Assembly: GCA_965197665.1 (NCBI GenBank) | Contig: CBDANO010000005.1 | Coordinates: 496,001-560,000, forward strand | Origin: CBDANO01 sp965197665 | Lineage (GTDB): Bacteria > Chloroflexota > Dehalococcoidia > Lucifugimonadales > UBA3495 | Direction of reading: 5' to 3' | Length of the DNA: 64,000 nt | Part shown: in pieces, positions 33,454 to 42,380 of the stretch | Position numbering within the stretch: position 1 is the first letter of the stretch | How the letters are laid out: every line of letters begins with the position of its first letter | The notes under the pieces: model-generated | The model's input: only the letters and a program-made list of their open reading frames with translations | What the model was told of the DNA's origin: nothing | The model's database searches: none | Translations under genes and position numbers: made by a program

Positions 33454-36400
33454 TTGCATTATGGCTCTCTAGTTGCGGTGGAGATGTACGCGGACGGTGA
33501 TGTTGAACCGCTCATTGAGTTGCTGGAGAGCAATGGCGCCGTACTGTTGGGCTCCGGTGAGGCATTTATCGAGGCCTACGTGCCGCTGCCCTACCTGGGA
33601 GAAGCGTCTGCTCTTCCCGGCGTTCTCTGGGTGCGGCCCGTCGTGACCCCCGTGGAGGAACAAATTCCGAAGGCTCAGGTTGCTCAGGCACTGAGCGGAC
33701 CGGTCTCAGAACACGGGGCGCGGTCGTGGCATGCCGAGGGATACACCGGGAAGGGAATCAAGGTGGGGATCATAGACATCGGGTTCGAGGGGTTCACCAG
33801 TCTCATGGGATCCGAGCTTCCTGAAACCGTTCATGCCCGCTGCTACCTGGAGGACCCCACCCTGTTGCAGCAGTACACCTCCGATGTTGCGGACTGCGAA
33901 TACGAGTCGAATCACGGCACCGCCGTCGCCGAGGCCGTCCTTGACATCGCTCCTGACGTAACGCTCTACATCGCCCAGCCAATGGGGAATTCCCGCCTGA
34001 GGGATACAGTCGATTGGATGATCGCAGAGGGTGTTTCCGTGATCAACCGCTCCGCTATTCACAGTTGGGATGGTCCCGGAGACGGTACCTCACCGTTTGA
34101 AAGCAGCCCCCTTAGGACGGTGGACCGGGCGGTCGACGCCGGCATAGTCTGGATCAACGGCGCCGGAAACGAAGCCAGGAAAATGTGGACCGGTGAATTC
34201 AGTAAAGACCTTGATCGAAATTCCGACGGCTGGGTCGAGTTCGACACCATCGATCAATCCAACACCGTCGAAATCAGCGGGGGCAGCAGGTTTACAGCAC
34301 AATTGCGTTGGGATGACCCGTGGGAGGATTGGTTCTCCGGGTTACATGACCTGGATCTCTACTTATACGATTCGGACGACAAAGAGGTTGCGTCAAGCCG
34401 CGACCGGCAATCGATCGGTCTATTCAGCGTCCCATACGAGTTGCTTTCATACACGGCTCCTGAGGGTAAAGGCGGCTTTTACCACCTCAAGGTTGCCTAC
34501 CGTAAGAGCGGACTGGACGAAGGTGGCACAAATTGGCCGGAGTGGATTCAATTGCACGTCTTGAGGGGAAAGAAGTTGCAACATGCGAAGCCGGGCCGCA
34601 GTATCGGAAATCCGGCGGACAGCAAGAACCCTGGCATGCTGGCGGTGGGCGCCTCCCCGTGGGATGCCTGGGGAAATGGCTCTGTTAGGGACACCAGCAG
34701 CCGCGGGCCGACCTCCGACGGCAGGACAAAACCCGACGTGGTTGGAGCGGACGGTGGAGAGTCTGTGGTGAAACGGCGAACTTGGTTCGGCACCAGCCAA
34801 GCGGCGCCTCATGTGGCAGGCTTGGCGGCGCTGGTGCGCCAGCGTTATCCAGATTTGTCACCCTCCGGCGTGACCCGGTTCCTGAAAGACCGGGCGGCGG
34901 TCCCCGGCGGGGTGTCAGTCCCCAGCAACGAGTGGGGCTACGGATTCGCCCGGCTTTCAGCCGAGGACCTCTCGAAAACGCCTCCGCCGGAACCCGCGCC
35001 TCAACCCAAGCCGACACCGGTTGCGACGATATCACCGACGCCGGGCCTGACGGACGACCGGGCCGCGCTGGCCGCCCTCTACTACGCCACCGACGGACCG
35101 AACTGGTATTATGAAACAAACTGGCTCAGCAACGCGCCGATAGGTGAACGGCACGGCGTCACCACCGACGGCAGTGGTCGCGTTACAGAACTGGAGCTTG
35201 AAGATAATCTGTTGGTCGGGGAACTTCCCGCCGAGTTGGACAACCTCACTAACCTGATGCAGTTGAACCTCAGCGAAAATCGGTTGAGCGGGGAGATACC
35301 GACAGAGTTAAACAGACTTCCCAATCTGATAGGGCTGGACCTCAGCGAAAACCAGCTGAGCGGGGAGATACCCCCGGAGTTGGACAGCCTCGCCAACCTG
35401 GAATATTTGGACCTCTTCCATAACCAGTTGTACGGTGAGATACCTCCGGAGTTGGGCAACCTCCGCAACCTGAGAGTGCTGTACGTCGGCACCAACGAAT
35501 TGAGCGGGGAGATACCTCCGGAACTCGGCAACCTCCCCAACCTGGAATCGCTGGGCCTCGGCTTCAACGAATTGAGCGGTGAGATACCTCCGGCGTTGGG
35601 CAACCTCCCCAATCTGAGAGTGCTGTACCTCGACAATAACCAGTTGTACGGTGAGATACCTCCGGAGTTGGGCAACCTCCGCAACCTGAGAGTGCTGTAC
35701 GTCGACAATAACCAGTTGTACGGTGAGATACCTCCGGAGTTGGGCAACCTCCGCAACCTGAGAGTGCTGTACGTCGGCACCAACGAATTGAGCGGGGAGA
35801 TACCTCCGGCGTTGGGCAACCTCCCCAATCTGAGAGTGCTGTACCTCGACAATAATCAGTTGAGCGGGGAGATACCGCCGGAGTTGGGCAACCTCGCCAG
35901 CCTGGAATCGCTGGGCCTCGGCTACAACGATTTGAGTGGGGTGATGCCGCCGGAGTTGGGCAATCTCGCCAACCTGGAATACCTGGACCTCAGCGGCAAC
36001 GAATTGACCGGGGAGATACCTACAGAGTTGGGCAATCTCGCCAACCTGGAACAACTTAACCTTAGCGTCAACGAATTGACCGGAGAGATACCACCGGAGT
36101 TGGGCAATCTCGCCAACCTGGAACGACTGAACCTCAGCGCCAACGAGTTGACCGGAGAGATACCGCCGGAGTTGGGCAATCTAGCCAACTTGGAGTACCT
36201 GAACCTCAGCTTGAACGAGTTGACCGGGGAGATACCGCCGGAGTTGGGCAATCTCACCAACCTGGAAGGGCTGTACCTCGACACGAACTGTTTGACCGGG
36301 TGCGTGCCAAGCAGTCTGCAAGACCAGTTGCATTTCTACGAGTTTGGCGACCTGCCGTTTTGCGATTCCATAACAGCCGACGATAGACCTGCGGAACCGA

Positions 36401-36531
36401 CTCCTGAGCCAACCCTCCAACCTACGCCCACTCCGGCAGAACCCAGGAACCCTCGCGGCTGGCCCATGTTCATGCACGACGCCCAGCACACCGGCCGCTC
36501 GAGCGCCTCAGGCCCGGCAGTCTTGAGATGA
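33454..36531 (+). CDS. Subtilisin-family protease with leucine-rich repeats and truncated PQQ-propeller tail
   Basis: 1025 residues from a TTG; the natural N-terminus lies upstream (33128, see that entry). An inhibitor-like region covers 1-90. The S8 domain follows, with catalytic Asp108 (KVGIIDIGFEG), His154 (YESNHGTAVAE) and Ser448 (TWFGTSQAAPHVAGLAALV). A beta insertion lies at about 265-370. After a Pro-rich linker, ALAALYYATDGPNWYYETNW begins a plant-type LRR array of about 15 repeats of 24 residues (GEIPPELGNLANLEYLDLS). The last 30 residues, RNPRGWPMFMHDAQHTGRSS, look like the start of a PQQ-type beta-propeller that stops at once. It is predicted to be a surface-exposed protease. The frameshift leaves its expression in doubt. 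Confidence 0.8.
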   Translation: MHYGSLVAVEMYADGDVEPLIELLESNGAVLLGSGEAFIEAYVPLPYLGEASALPGVLWVRPVVTPVEEQIPKAQVAQALSGPVSEHGARSWHAEGYTGKGIKVGIIDIGFEGFTSLMGSELPETVHARCYLEDPTLLQQYTSDVADCEYESNHGTAVAEAVLDIAPDVTLYIAQPMGNSRLRDTVDWMIAEGVSVINRSAIHSWDGPGDGTSPFESSPLRTVDRAVDAGIVWINGAGNEARKMWTGEFSKDLDRNSDGWVEFDTIDQSNTVEISGGSRFTAQLRWDDPWEDWFSGLHDLDLYLYDSDDKEVASSRDRQSIGLFSVPYELLSYTAPEGKGGFYHLKVAYRKSGLDEGGTNWPEWIQLHVLRGKKLQHAKPGRSIGNPADSKNPGMLAVGASPWDAWGNGSVRDTSSRGPTSDGRTKPDVVGADGGESVVKRRTWFGTSQAAPHVAGLAALVRQRYPDLSPSGVTRFLKDRAAVPGGVSVPSNEWGYGFARLSAEDLSKTPPPEPAPQPKPTPVATISPTPGLTDDRAALAALYYATDGPNWYYETNWLSNAPIGERHGVTTDGSGRVTELELEDNLLVGELPAELDNLTNLMQLNLSENRLSGEIPTELNRLPNLIGLDLSENQLSGEIPPELDSLANLEYLDLFHNQLYGEIPPELGNLRNLRVLYVGTNELSGEIPPELGNLPNLESLGLGFNELSGEIPPALGNLPNLRVLYLDNNQLYGEIPPELGNLRNLRVLYVDNNQLYGEIPPELGNLRNLRVLYVGTNELSGEIPPALGNLPNLRVLYLDNNQLSGEIPPELGNLASLESLGLGYNDLSGVMPPELGNLANLEYLDLSGNELTGEIPTELGNLANLEQLNLSVNELTGEIPPELGNLANLERLNLSANELTGEIPPELGNLANLEYLNLSLNELTGEIPPELGNLTNLEGLYLDTNCLTGCVPSSLQDQLHFYEFGDLPFCDSITADDRPAEPTPEPTLQPTPTPAEPRNPRGWPMFMHDAQHTGRSSASGPAVLR
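35200..36300 (+). repeat. 72-bp tandem leucine-rich-repeat array
   Basis: About 15 consecutive 72-base units encode 24-residue LRRs. Bases 35425-35520 recur identically at 35713-35808, exactly four units away. Another stretch around 35581-35634 recurs at 35797-35850. These exact matches point to recent block duplication or gene conversion. The array is protein-coding and is not a CRISPR. Confidence 0.85.
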
Positions 36532-36693
36532 CCACTGTACCGGGACGTCCTGCTCCTTGTCATGCGCAACAGCAATTTGAACACTCAGAAAGGGCTGGGG
36601 CTCTTCGGCAGTGCAAGCGGCGGGCTCAGAGGGATCTGAACGCTTCCAGCTGTTGGTGGCTGGCAACACATGGATTGGAGGTCTCGTAATTTT
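36532..36693. other. Gap possibly holding propeller-gene debris
   Basis: I could not find a continuing propeller frame after the stop at 36531. No other gene is seen before 36694. Confidence 0.3.
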
Positions 36694-38694
36694 ATGAAGA
36701 CGGACATCAGGCGCTTCGCAATAATTGCTGTCGCCGTATCGATTCTGGCCGCCTTCTTTGGGTGCGGGGGCGGCGCCCCGACTGGCCGGGAACTGGCCCA
36801 GCACTTCTATCAGGGCGAGACCTACGTATTGGTCGAGTACGGGGACAAACTGGCCATGTTCAGCGGGTCCGGCGCCCCCGTCACCAGCCGCAGCTTGGCT
36901 GGCGACGTGCTGCACTCCTATGCTTGGAAGCAAAGCCTGGACGGCTTGGACATTGGCGGCCTGACCGACACCGTGGACAAGATCGAGGAGGTCGATTCCC
37001 GCATCGCCGGGGTGCGGTCCCTCTCCAATGCAACCGTGGACATATTCGACGAATTGGAATCCCTGAGCGCCGATATTCTTTTCGTGGGCGAGATATCGGC
37101 CATGGACGCGGTCAGGGAGGTCTACCCGGGGGTGGGGGCCGCCGAAAGGAGTATCCGGTCGCTGAATTCGGAGCTGAACGACTTTGGCGACAACGCAAAG
37201 GCCCTGAGCCAGGCGTCCGGCCGGGCCGCGGGCCTGAAGGGGTCATCGGACATTGACGGGGACGAAATGGACCGTCTGTTCCGCGAGGCGGTGTCCGCCG
37301 CCCAGGGCCTGGAGAGCACCGTGCAGTCCGTAAGTAGTAGCGTATCGGACGTCCGAGAGGCCGCGTCCACCCTGGAGTCGGCCCTTCGGGACGCCTCGGG
37401 AACGCCGATAATAGGGGGTGCCATTGGCGGACTAGCCTCGACCCCCGGACGTTTCTCCTCGGAACTCAGCGAACTCACCGGCTTGTTGGCGGACTTCCGA
37501 GGAGAGCTAAGCGAACTTAGCGCCGCATTTCAAGCAGCCCTGGACTCGGCGGCCGCCTCCCACGAAGGCTTCATGGAACGGTGGCTGGAAGAACCCCACG
37601 ACTCCCAGTGGCCGCCCGCCGGCGCGGAGAGAGCTCCGGTCGGTAGTACTGGCCAGGACGATAACCAGGAACGGCGGAATGGCGCCGATGCTACGGTCGC
37701 AACACGGCCCGTGTCAGCCCCTCCGGAAGATGGACCCATAGTCATCTCCAATCCTCAAGTGAGCATGGAGGGGATCAAACTCTATGGGCCTATTGAGGCC
37801 CCGATTGATGAGGACGATGATATATTCCTCTTGGCTGGAAAAGAGGGCGTAACGATTAAAGGGCCCACGATTCTAAACTCCAGGATAGAGTCCGGTGTGA
37901 ATTTGTTTTGGCCCGGTGCTCCCGGCATTTTGACTCACGAAAGAGGATTCCAAGTTACAGTGAATCCTGATCTGCGATTCATGGTACTGCTGGATGATGA
38001 TGAAGGTGAGGTCGAGCTTGGCCAAGCCGTGATTGATCAAGACGGTTTGGAGATTCACTCCATGTTCACATTAGCTGCCCATGCGGATGGAGGCGGAAGA
38101 GTCGACGTCCTGATACTGCCGGTCATGGACGGCTGTCCGGGAATTCCATCTCAATCTGTCAGCATTGAAGTACGACCAGAACTGGAAGACGATATCAGGA
38201 TCGGGTCCATACCCCTGCCTCCGGCCCCCCAAGAACCACCTGATTCATCGGTGAATGACAAGGGCGGTCCCTACTCGTGGAATGCCGAGGGGATTAAGTT
38301 CGCTGCTGACTCCATCGTCGTCACCATAGGTGACAGAGAGTTCCCCGTTTTGTGCACTGCATATTTCGATGCGTATCAAAACCGCCTCGGAGAAGTGCGT
38401 GTCAGCGCCGATTGGTCGGAAGACGGCATAGAGATGATGCTTGACATACAATTCGCCAAGGATGCGACGAAGTGGTGGTTCGACAGGTTAAAAACCTATG
38501 ATGCTACGGCTGACGCGCACTGGGTACACTACGACTTGCGTCACTTGCCCGATCTACCGCTGGGTTCGGAATTTCAGGGCAATATCGTCTTGCATGGTGT
38601 CACCGACGACGACCAACCGGCCAAACTCACGATGACCGGCGTCCGGATCAATCCGTTTTCCATGTACGAAGAAGGCGCCTCTTCGGAAGACTAG
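36694..38694 (+). CDS. Large lipoprotein of unknown function with coiled-coil region
   Basis: ATG 36694 starts a lipoprotein signal, MKTDIRRFAIIAVAVSILAA then FFGC; GGAGG lies 14 bases upstream and an in-frame ATG exists at 36670. The product is 666 residues. Residues 70-290 are helical and heptad-like (VDKIEEVDSRIAGVRSL, STVQSVSSSVSDVREAASTL, SELSELTGLLADFRGELSEL), probably a coiled coil. A linker at 300-345 leads to a beta-rich C-terminal half with two hairpin-like modules (IVISNPQVSMEGIKLYGPIE; WNAEGIKFAADSIVVTIGDR). I do not recognise the family. It sits directly downstream of the surface protease and may act with it on the cell exterior. Confidence 0.6.
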   Translation: MKTDIRRFAIIAVAVSILAAFFGCGGGAPTGRELAQHFYQGETYVLVEYGDKLAMFSGSGAPVTSRSLAGDVLHSYAWKQSLDGLDIGGLTDTVDKIEEVDSRIAGVRSLSNATVDIFDELESLSADILFVGEISAMDAVREVYPGVGAAERSIRSLNSELNDFGDNAKALSQASGRAAGLKGSSDIDGDEMDRLFREAVSAAQGLESTVQSVSSSVSDVREAASTLESALRDASGTPIIGGAIGGLASTPGRFSSELSELTGLLADFRGELSELSAAFQAALDSAAASHEGFMERWLEEPHDSQWPPAGAERAPVGSTGQDDNQERRNGADATVATRPVSAPPEDGPIVISNPQVSMEGIKLYGPIEAPIDEDDDIFLLAGKEGVTIKGPTILNSRIESGVNLFWPGAPGILTHERGFQVTVNPDLRFMVLLDDDEGEVELGQAVIDQDGLEIHSMFTLAAHADGGGRVDVLILPVMDGCPGIPSQSVSIEVRPELEDDIRIGSIPLPPAPQEPPDSSVNDKGGPYSWNAEGIKFAADSIVVTIGDREFPVLCTAYFDAYQNRLGEVRVSADWSEDGIEMMLDIQFAKDATKWWFDRLKTYDATADAHWVHYDLRHLPDLPLGSEFQGNIVLHGVTDDDQPAKLTMTGVRINPFSMYEEGASSED

Positions 38695-38709
38695 TTAACT
38701 GGATTACTG

Positions 38710-39096
38710 ATGGGGATAGGTGAACTTTTCGCTCGCTATTACGGACCGGGATATCCAGAAAAATTAACGTGGGGAAACCTCCATGCGAGGTCTGTCGCGT
38801 CGATTCTTGAAGACGACATTTCGGGATCATGGACCTGTGGCGGCCCCGGCGCGGACAACGAGCCTGTGGCGCGCTTTCTAGAGAGGAACGCACCATGGCC
38901 GGACCACAAGGCCCCGCAGTCCTTTATGGACGAAGTGGCCCGTATTCCCATGTGGGCAGTAGAGGTCTCTGGTGGGACGGGGAGAGTGGTTTCTAATCTT
39001 GGCCCCGGGTTTGAGATCTTCCAAGGCGACTTCGTCCTTGAAGACAACTACTGGAGGCTAGTGCCTGACTTCATCGAGGGCTGTTCCAGGCGTTAA
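38710..39096 (+). CDS. Uncharacterised 128-residue protein
   Basis: Follows the large lipoprotein by 15 bases on the same strand, suggesting a shared transcript. The sequence begins MGIGELFARYYGPGYPEKLT and contains RSVASILEDDISGSWTCGGP and FEIFQGDFVLEDNYWRLVPD. It has no signal peptide, membrane segment or motif I recognise. The spacing and codon use resemble the upstream gene, but the ribosome site is weak, so it could be the severed C-terminus of something else. Confidence 0.5.
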   Translation: MGIGELFARYYGPGYPEKLTWGNLHARSVASILEDDISGSWTCGGPGADNEPVARFLERNAPWPDHKAPQSFMDEVARIPMWAVEVSGGTGRVVSNLGPGFEIFQGDFVLEDNYWRLVPDFIEGCSRR

Positions 39097-39142
39097 GTCC
39101 TGAACGTTTGGGAGATTCGCTTCGCCGCTGCCCCCGGCGCCG

Positions 39143-39616
39143 CTAGGACAACCCCTCCAGGGCCTTTCGGACCTCGTCATAGTCGGGCTCGTTCAAGGGG
39201 CTTTCACCGATCCACTTGTACCGGACCACGCCGTCCTTGTCTACCACGAACACCGCCCGCTGGGACGCGGTATACCCCTCCATTCCTGCCAGGTTGGGTA
39301 GGGCCACGCCGTAGGTGTTAACCGCTTCCCGGTTGAAATCGCTGAGCAGCGGGAAATTGAGGTTGTTCTGATCGGACCACGCCTTTTGGGCGAAGGGCGG
39401 GTCTACGCTGATTCCCAGCACCTGGGCATTGAGGGTGTTGAACTGGTCCATCCGGTCCCGCAGCGTGCACATCTCGGTGGTGCAAACCCCGGTGAACGCC
39501 CCCGGATAGAAGGCCAACACCACGTTCTTTCCCCTGAATCCGCTCAGCGACTGCGGGTTGCGGTCAGTGTCGTATAAGGTGAAGTCGGGCGCCGTCTGAC
39601 CAACCTCGATCGCCAT
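39143..39616 (-). CDS. Peroxiredoxin (Bcp/PrxQ or AhpC-TSA type)
   Basis: Reduces peroxides with a reactive cysteine. From ATG 39616 (AGGAGG upstream; the frame opens at 39634) the protein is 157 residues. The active-site loop FYPGAFTGVCTTEMC gives the P-x3-T-x2-C motif with peroxidatic Cys45 and a second Cys50 four residues on, the PrxQ-type arrangement in which Cys50 would be the resolving residue. FTLYDTDRNPQSLSGFRGKN and AVFVVDKDGVVRYKWIGES are standard thioredoxin-fold elements. It is transcribed divergently from the GGT gene. Confidence 0.92.
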   Translation of the reverse strand: MAIEVGQTAPDFTLYDTDRNPQSLSGFRGKNVVLAFYPGAFTGVCTTEMCTLRDRMDQFNTLNAQVLGISVDPPFAQKAWSDQNNLNFPLLSDFNREAVNTYGVALPNLAGMEGYTASQRAVFVVDKDGVVRYKWIGESPLNEPDYDEVRKALEGLS

Positions 39617-39765
39617 TACGCCTCCTACGAACAACAGCGACCAGCCCGCGGCTGACCGCTGGAATAAAGCATCGAGTCCAAGTTAGAGCCACGGCTATAT
39701 TACCACAGGTCGCGAGCCTCGGTCCCAGGGGCGCCCGGGACAGGGGGATTCTCCCCTTTCGATGA

Positions 39766-41514
39766 TTGATCGACCCTCCGACGCGGACCCCCTCTCGAGG
39801 GCCGCTTCCGCCGCTCATGCCCCACCCAAAGCCCCCTTATGTTAGAATGGCCCAGCCCCGGCCCACGGCCTTTGTTCCGGCCGGGTACACCGGCGAGGTG
39901 AGCAGGCTTTCCATGTACTTCGACTCCCGGCGCTCCACGGTCGTGGCAAAGAACGGTATGGTCGCTACCAGCCAGCCCTTGGCGGCGGTGGCCGGACTGC
40001 GGGTGTTGATGCAGGGCGGCAACGCCGTGGACGCGGCTATTTGCAGCGCGGCGGTCCTCGGCGTGGTCGAGCCGGTGTCCACCGGCGTCGGCGGCGACAT
40101 GTTCGCCTTGGTCTGGGACCAATCGGAAAAGAAAGTGCGGGCTATCAACGGCAGCGGGCGGGCCCCGGCGGCCGCTTCACTGGAAGAGCTGGCATCCAAG
40201 GGGTTCCGCCGGATGCCGGAATTCGGCGTCCACTCCATTACCGTCCCCGGCGCCGTAAGCGGCTGGGAGACCCTTCTGAACGCCTACGGCACCATGCCCC
40301 TGTCCGAGTTGCTCGGACCGGCCATAGGGTACGCCGAGGATGGGTTTCCCGTATCCGACGTCATTAGCTATCAATGGTCTACCGAGTTGCCCAAGCTGTC
40401 CCAATTGCCGTCGGGCCAAGAGTGGCTGTTGGACGGCCGGACTCCCGGCCACGGCGAGGTGATGCGGGCGCCCACTTTGGCCCGGACCCTTCGCGGCATC
40501 GCCGAGGGGGGCGCCGACGCTTTCTACAAGGGCGAGGCCGGCCGGAGGATGGCCGCCTTCGTCCAAGAGCAGGGCGGCTGGCTCGCCGCCGAAGACCTGT
40601 CCGGCCATTCCTCCGACTGGGAGGAGGCCATTAGCGCCGATTACCGGGGCGTGAGTTGTTGGGAGTGCCCGCCCAGCGGCCACGGCATCGCGGCCCTCGA
40701 GGCCCTTAACATAGCGGAAGGGTTCGACATCGCCGGGATGGGCGCCCAAAGCCCCGACGCCTATCACCACTTGATCGAGTCGATGCGCCTGGCTTTTGCC
40801 GACGCCTTTCGCTACGTGGCCGACCCGGCCAAGTCCCCGGTCCCCACGGCCGAGTTGTCCTCCAAGGAATACGCCACGATCCGGCGGGCCCTCATCGACC
40901 CGAAGCGGGCCATGGCCGCCACCCCCTACGGCCAAGTCTCCGGGGGAGGCGATACGGTGTACATCAGCGTCGTCGACGGCCAAGGCAACGCTTGCTCTTT
41001 CATCTACAGCATTTACGCCAACTTCGGTACCGGCTTGGTGGTGCCCGGTACCGGCATCCTTCTTCATAACCGGGGTTCGCTGTTTTCCCTGGACCCGGCC
41101 CATCCCAACGCCTTGGCGCCCCGCAAACGGCCTTATCACACCATCATTCCGGGTATGGCTACGGTGGACGGCGAATTGTACCTGTGCTACGGGGTCATGG
41201 GCGCTTTCATGCAGCCCCAAGGACACCTGCAAGTGATCAGCAACATGGTGGACCACGGCATGGACCCCCAAGCCGCCCTCAACGCCCTCCGGTTCATGGT
41301 GACCCAAGAATCGGTGGCTCTGGAAGAAGGGATTTCTCCCCGGGTTATGGACGAGCTGGAAGCCAGGGGCCACCGCATCCGGGTATTAAGCGGCTACTCG
41401 CGCAGTATCACCGGGGGGTTTGGCGGCGCCCAGTTAATCCAAAGGGACCAGGACACGGGCGTGCTTCGGGGAGCGTCGGAGCCGCGCAAAGACGGCTGCG
41501 CCGTGGGTTGGTAG
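39766..41514 (+). CDS. Gamma-glutamyltransferase family protein
   Basis: An N-terminal nucleophile hydrolase that cleaves or transfers gamma-glutamyl groups, e.g. from glutathione. The frame opens at 39766 but the native start is probably ATG 39847 or 39913 (MYFDSRRSTVVAKNGMVATS). SQPLAAVAGLRVLMQGGNAV and EPVSTGVGGDMFALVWDQ mark the large subunit. The self-cleavage nucleophile is the Thr in GGGDTVYISVVDGQGNACSF, and LHNRGSLFSLDPAHPN with RPYHTIIPGMATVDG mark the small subunit. No signal peptide is visible with any start, so the protein may be cytoplasmic, and the group includes cephalosporin acylase-like enzymes. Confidence 0.88.
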   Translation: MIDPPTRTPSRGPLPPLMPHPKPPYVRMAQPRPTAFVPAGYTGEVSRLSMYFDSRRSTVVAKNGMVATSQPLAAVAGLRVLMQGGNAVDAAICSAAVLGVVEPVSTGVGGDMFALVWDQSEKKVRAINGSGRAPAAASLEELASKGFRRMPEFGVHSITVPGAVSGWETLLNAYGTMPLSELLGPAIGYAEDGFPVSDVISYQWSTELPKLSQLPSGQEWLLDGRTPGHGEVMRAPTLARTLRGIAEGGADAFYKGEAGRRMAAFVQEQGGWLAAEDLSGHSSDWEEAISADYRGVSCWECPPSGHGIAALEALNIAEGFDIAGMGAQSPDAYHHLIESMRLAFADAFRYVADPAKSPVPTAELSSKEYATIRRALIDPKRAMAATPYGQVSGGGDTVYISVVDGQGNACSFIYSIYANFGTGLVVPGTGILLHNRGSLFSLDPAHPNALAPRKRPYHTIIPGMATVDGELYLCYGVMGAFMQPQGHLQVISNMVDHGMDPQAALNALRFMVTQESVALEEGISPRVMDELEARGHRIRVLSGYSRSITGGFGGAQLIQRDQDTGVLRGASEPRKDGCAVGW

Positions 41515-41536
41515 CCAAGGGTAGGAGGGAGGATAC

Positions 41537-41692
41537 TCAGGACTGTTTAGGCGGTGTGTCGCGCTGGGGCTTGCCCGGGGGCTTGGCGGAGGTCTCCTGC
41601 GCGGGCGGTGCGACCCTGGGGCCTGTCCCCCTGTAGTTGGGGTCCCGCTTGTCGGTCTTGCTTTTTTCACGTTTGAAGTTTGGAATAGGCAT
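41537..41692 (-). CDS. 51-residue basic Pro-rich protein
   Basis: ATG at 41692 (minus strand) opens MPIPNFKREKSKTDKRDPNY, then RGTGPRVAPPAQ and a Pro/Lys tail, ending in TGA at 41537. The composition is strongly biased (Lys, Arg, Pro), with no membrane segment. It is downstream of the membrane protein at 41716 on the same strand, 23 bases apart. I know no named family; it may be a real small protein co-transcribed with the genes above it. Confidence 0.45.
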   Translation of the reverse strand: MPIPNFKREKSKTDKRDPNYRGTGPRVAPPAQETSAKPPGKPQRDTPPKQS

Positions 41693-41715
41693 TCTATTAA
41701 CTCGTTTGGTTGATT

Positions 41716-42366
41716 CTACTTTATTATATCATGGACAGTGGTTGCACCCCATCCCTCGGCTGAACGCGACCCTTGAGAGAATCTTGAATTGTAAAAATAC
41801 GTGTAAATGAGCGTCGACTCGACTTCAATCGTAACTATAAACTCAACGATTTCCTGATGTGACTCACCAGGTTCTATTAAGAACACATTCCTGTCCCAGT
41901 TACGCCAGTGCTCCACAATGATTGGCCATTGAATATCATCGCACTCCATAGTGTGAAAAACCTGTGCGTAGAGGTCTTCAACCTCCTCGTCCGAAGCCGG
42001 TGCAATATGTTGTAGGCGGAAAACCCCCTGTCGGATCTCTATCTCAACTTTGGAATTGTTTTGCAAGTCAACAATTACGGCGATGTGTATGTAACTATCG
42101 CCAATGAATCGGTGCTCAACCTCTTGGGAGATGCTCAGGTGCGGCTCGAAGTCCCGGAACACCTGCAATTTGTAGATAGCAACAATCCCACCGACCCCTA
42201 TGGCGACGATTGTAGCGAACGGCAGCAGTACCTCCGCTAAGAACCTGGTCTCCCGGTCGTCGTTGAGCGACGTCCAACCCGACACGAGAGAAGCCACCGC
42301 CAAGCCTATCAAGGCTATGAGGAATAGGTAAACTATTGGCCCAAACCAGCGCCCTCTCGTAAGCAA
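41716..42366 (-). CDS. Two-pass membrane protein next to the DNA methylase
   Basis: The frame is open from 42633, but that 5' part overlaps the methylase gene. A TTG at 42366, 14 bases beyond the methylase stop, gives 216 residues. The start begins LTRGRWFGPIVYLFLIALIG. Two membrane segments lie at about 8-28 and 48-68 (LLPFATIVAIGVGGIVAIY). A soluble beta-rich domain of about 140 residues follows (SISQEVEHRFIGDSYIHIAV, RNVFLIEPGESHQEIVEFIV). No family is recognised. Its position directly behind the restriction-type gene suggests co-transcription. Confidence 0.6.
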   Translation of the reverse strand: MLTRGRWFGPIVYLFLIALIGLAVASLVSGWTSLNDDRETRFLAEVLLPFATIVAIGVGGIVAIYKLQVFRDFEPHLSISQEVEHRFIGDSYIHIAVIVDLQNNSKVEIEIRQGVFRLQHIAPASDEEVEDLYAQVFHTMECDDIQWPIIVEHWRNWDRNVFLIEPGESHQEIVEFIVTIEVESTLIYTYFYNSRFSQGSRSAEGWGATTVHDIIK

Positions 42367-42380
42367 TCGTACCCAAGAAG

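Noticed and set aside
35200..36300. Regular direct repeats that could be taken for a CRISPR array
   Set aside because: The 72-bp units have no unique spacers and encode leucine-rich repeats in one open frame.
39837..41373. Long minus-strand frames across the gamma-glutamyltransferase gene
   Set aside because: Antisense shadows; the plus strand carries all conserved motifs.
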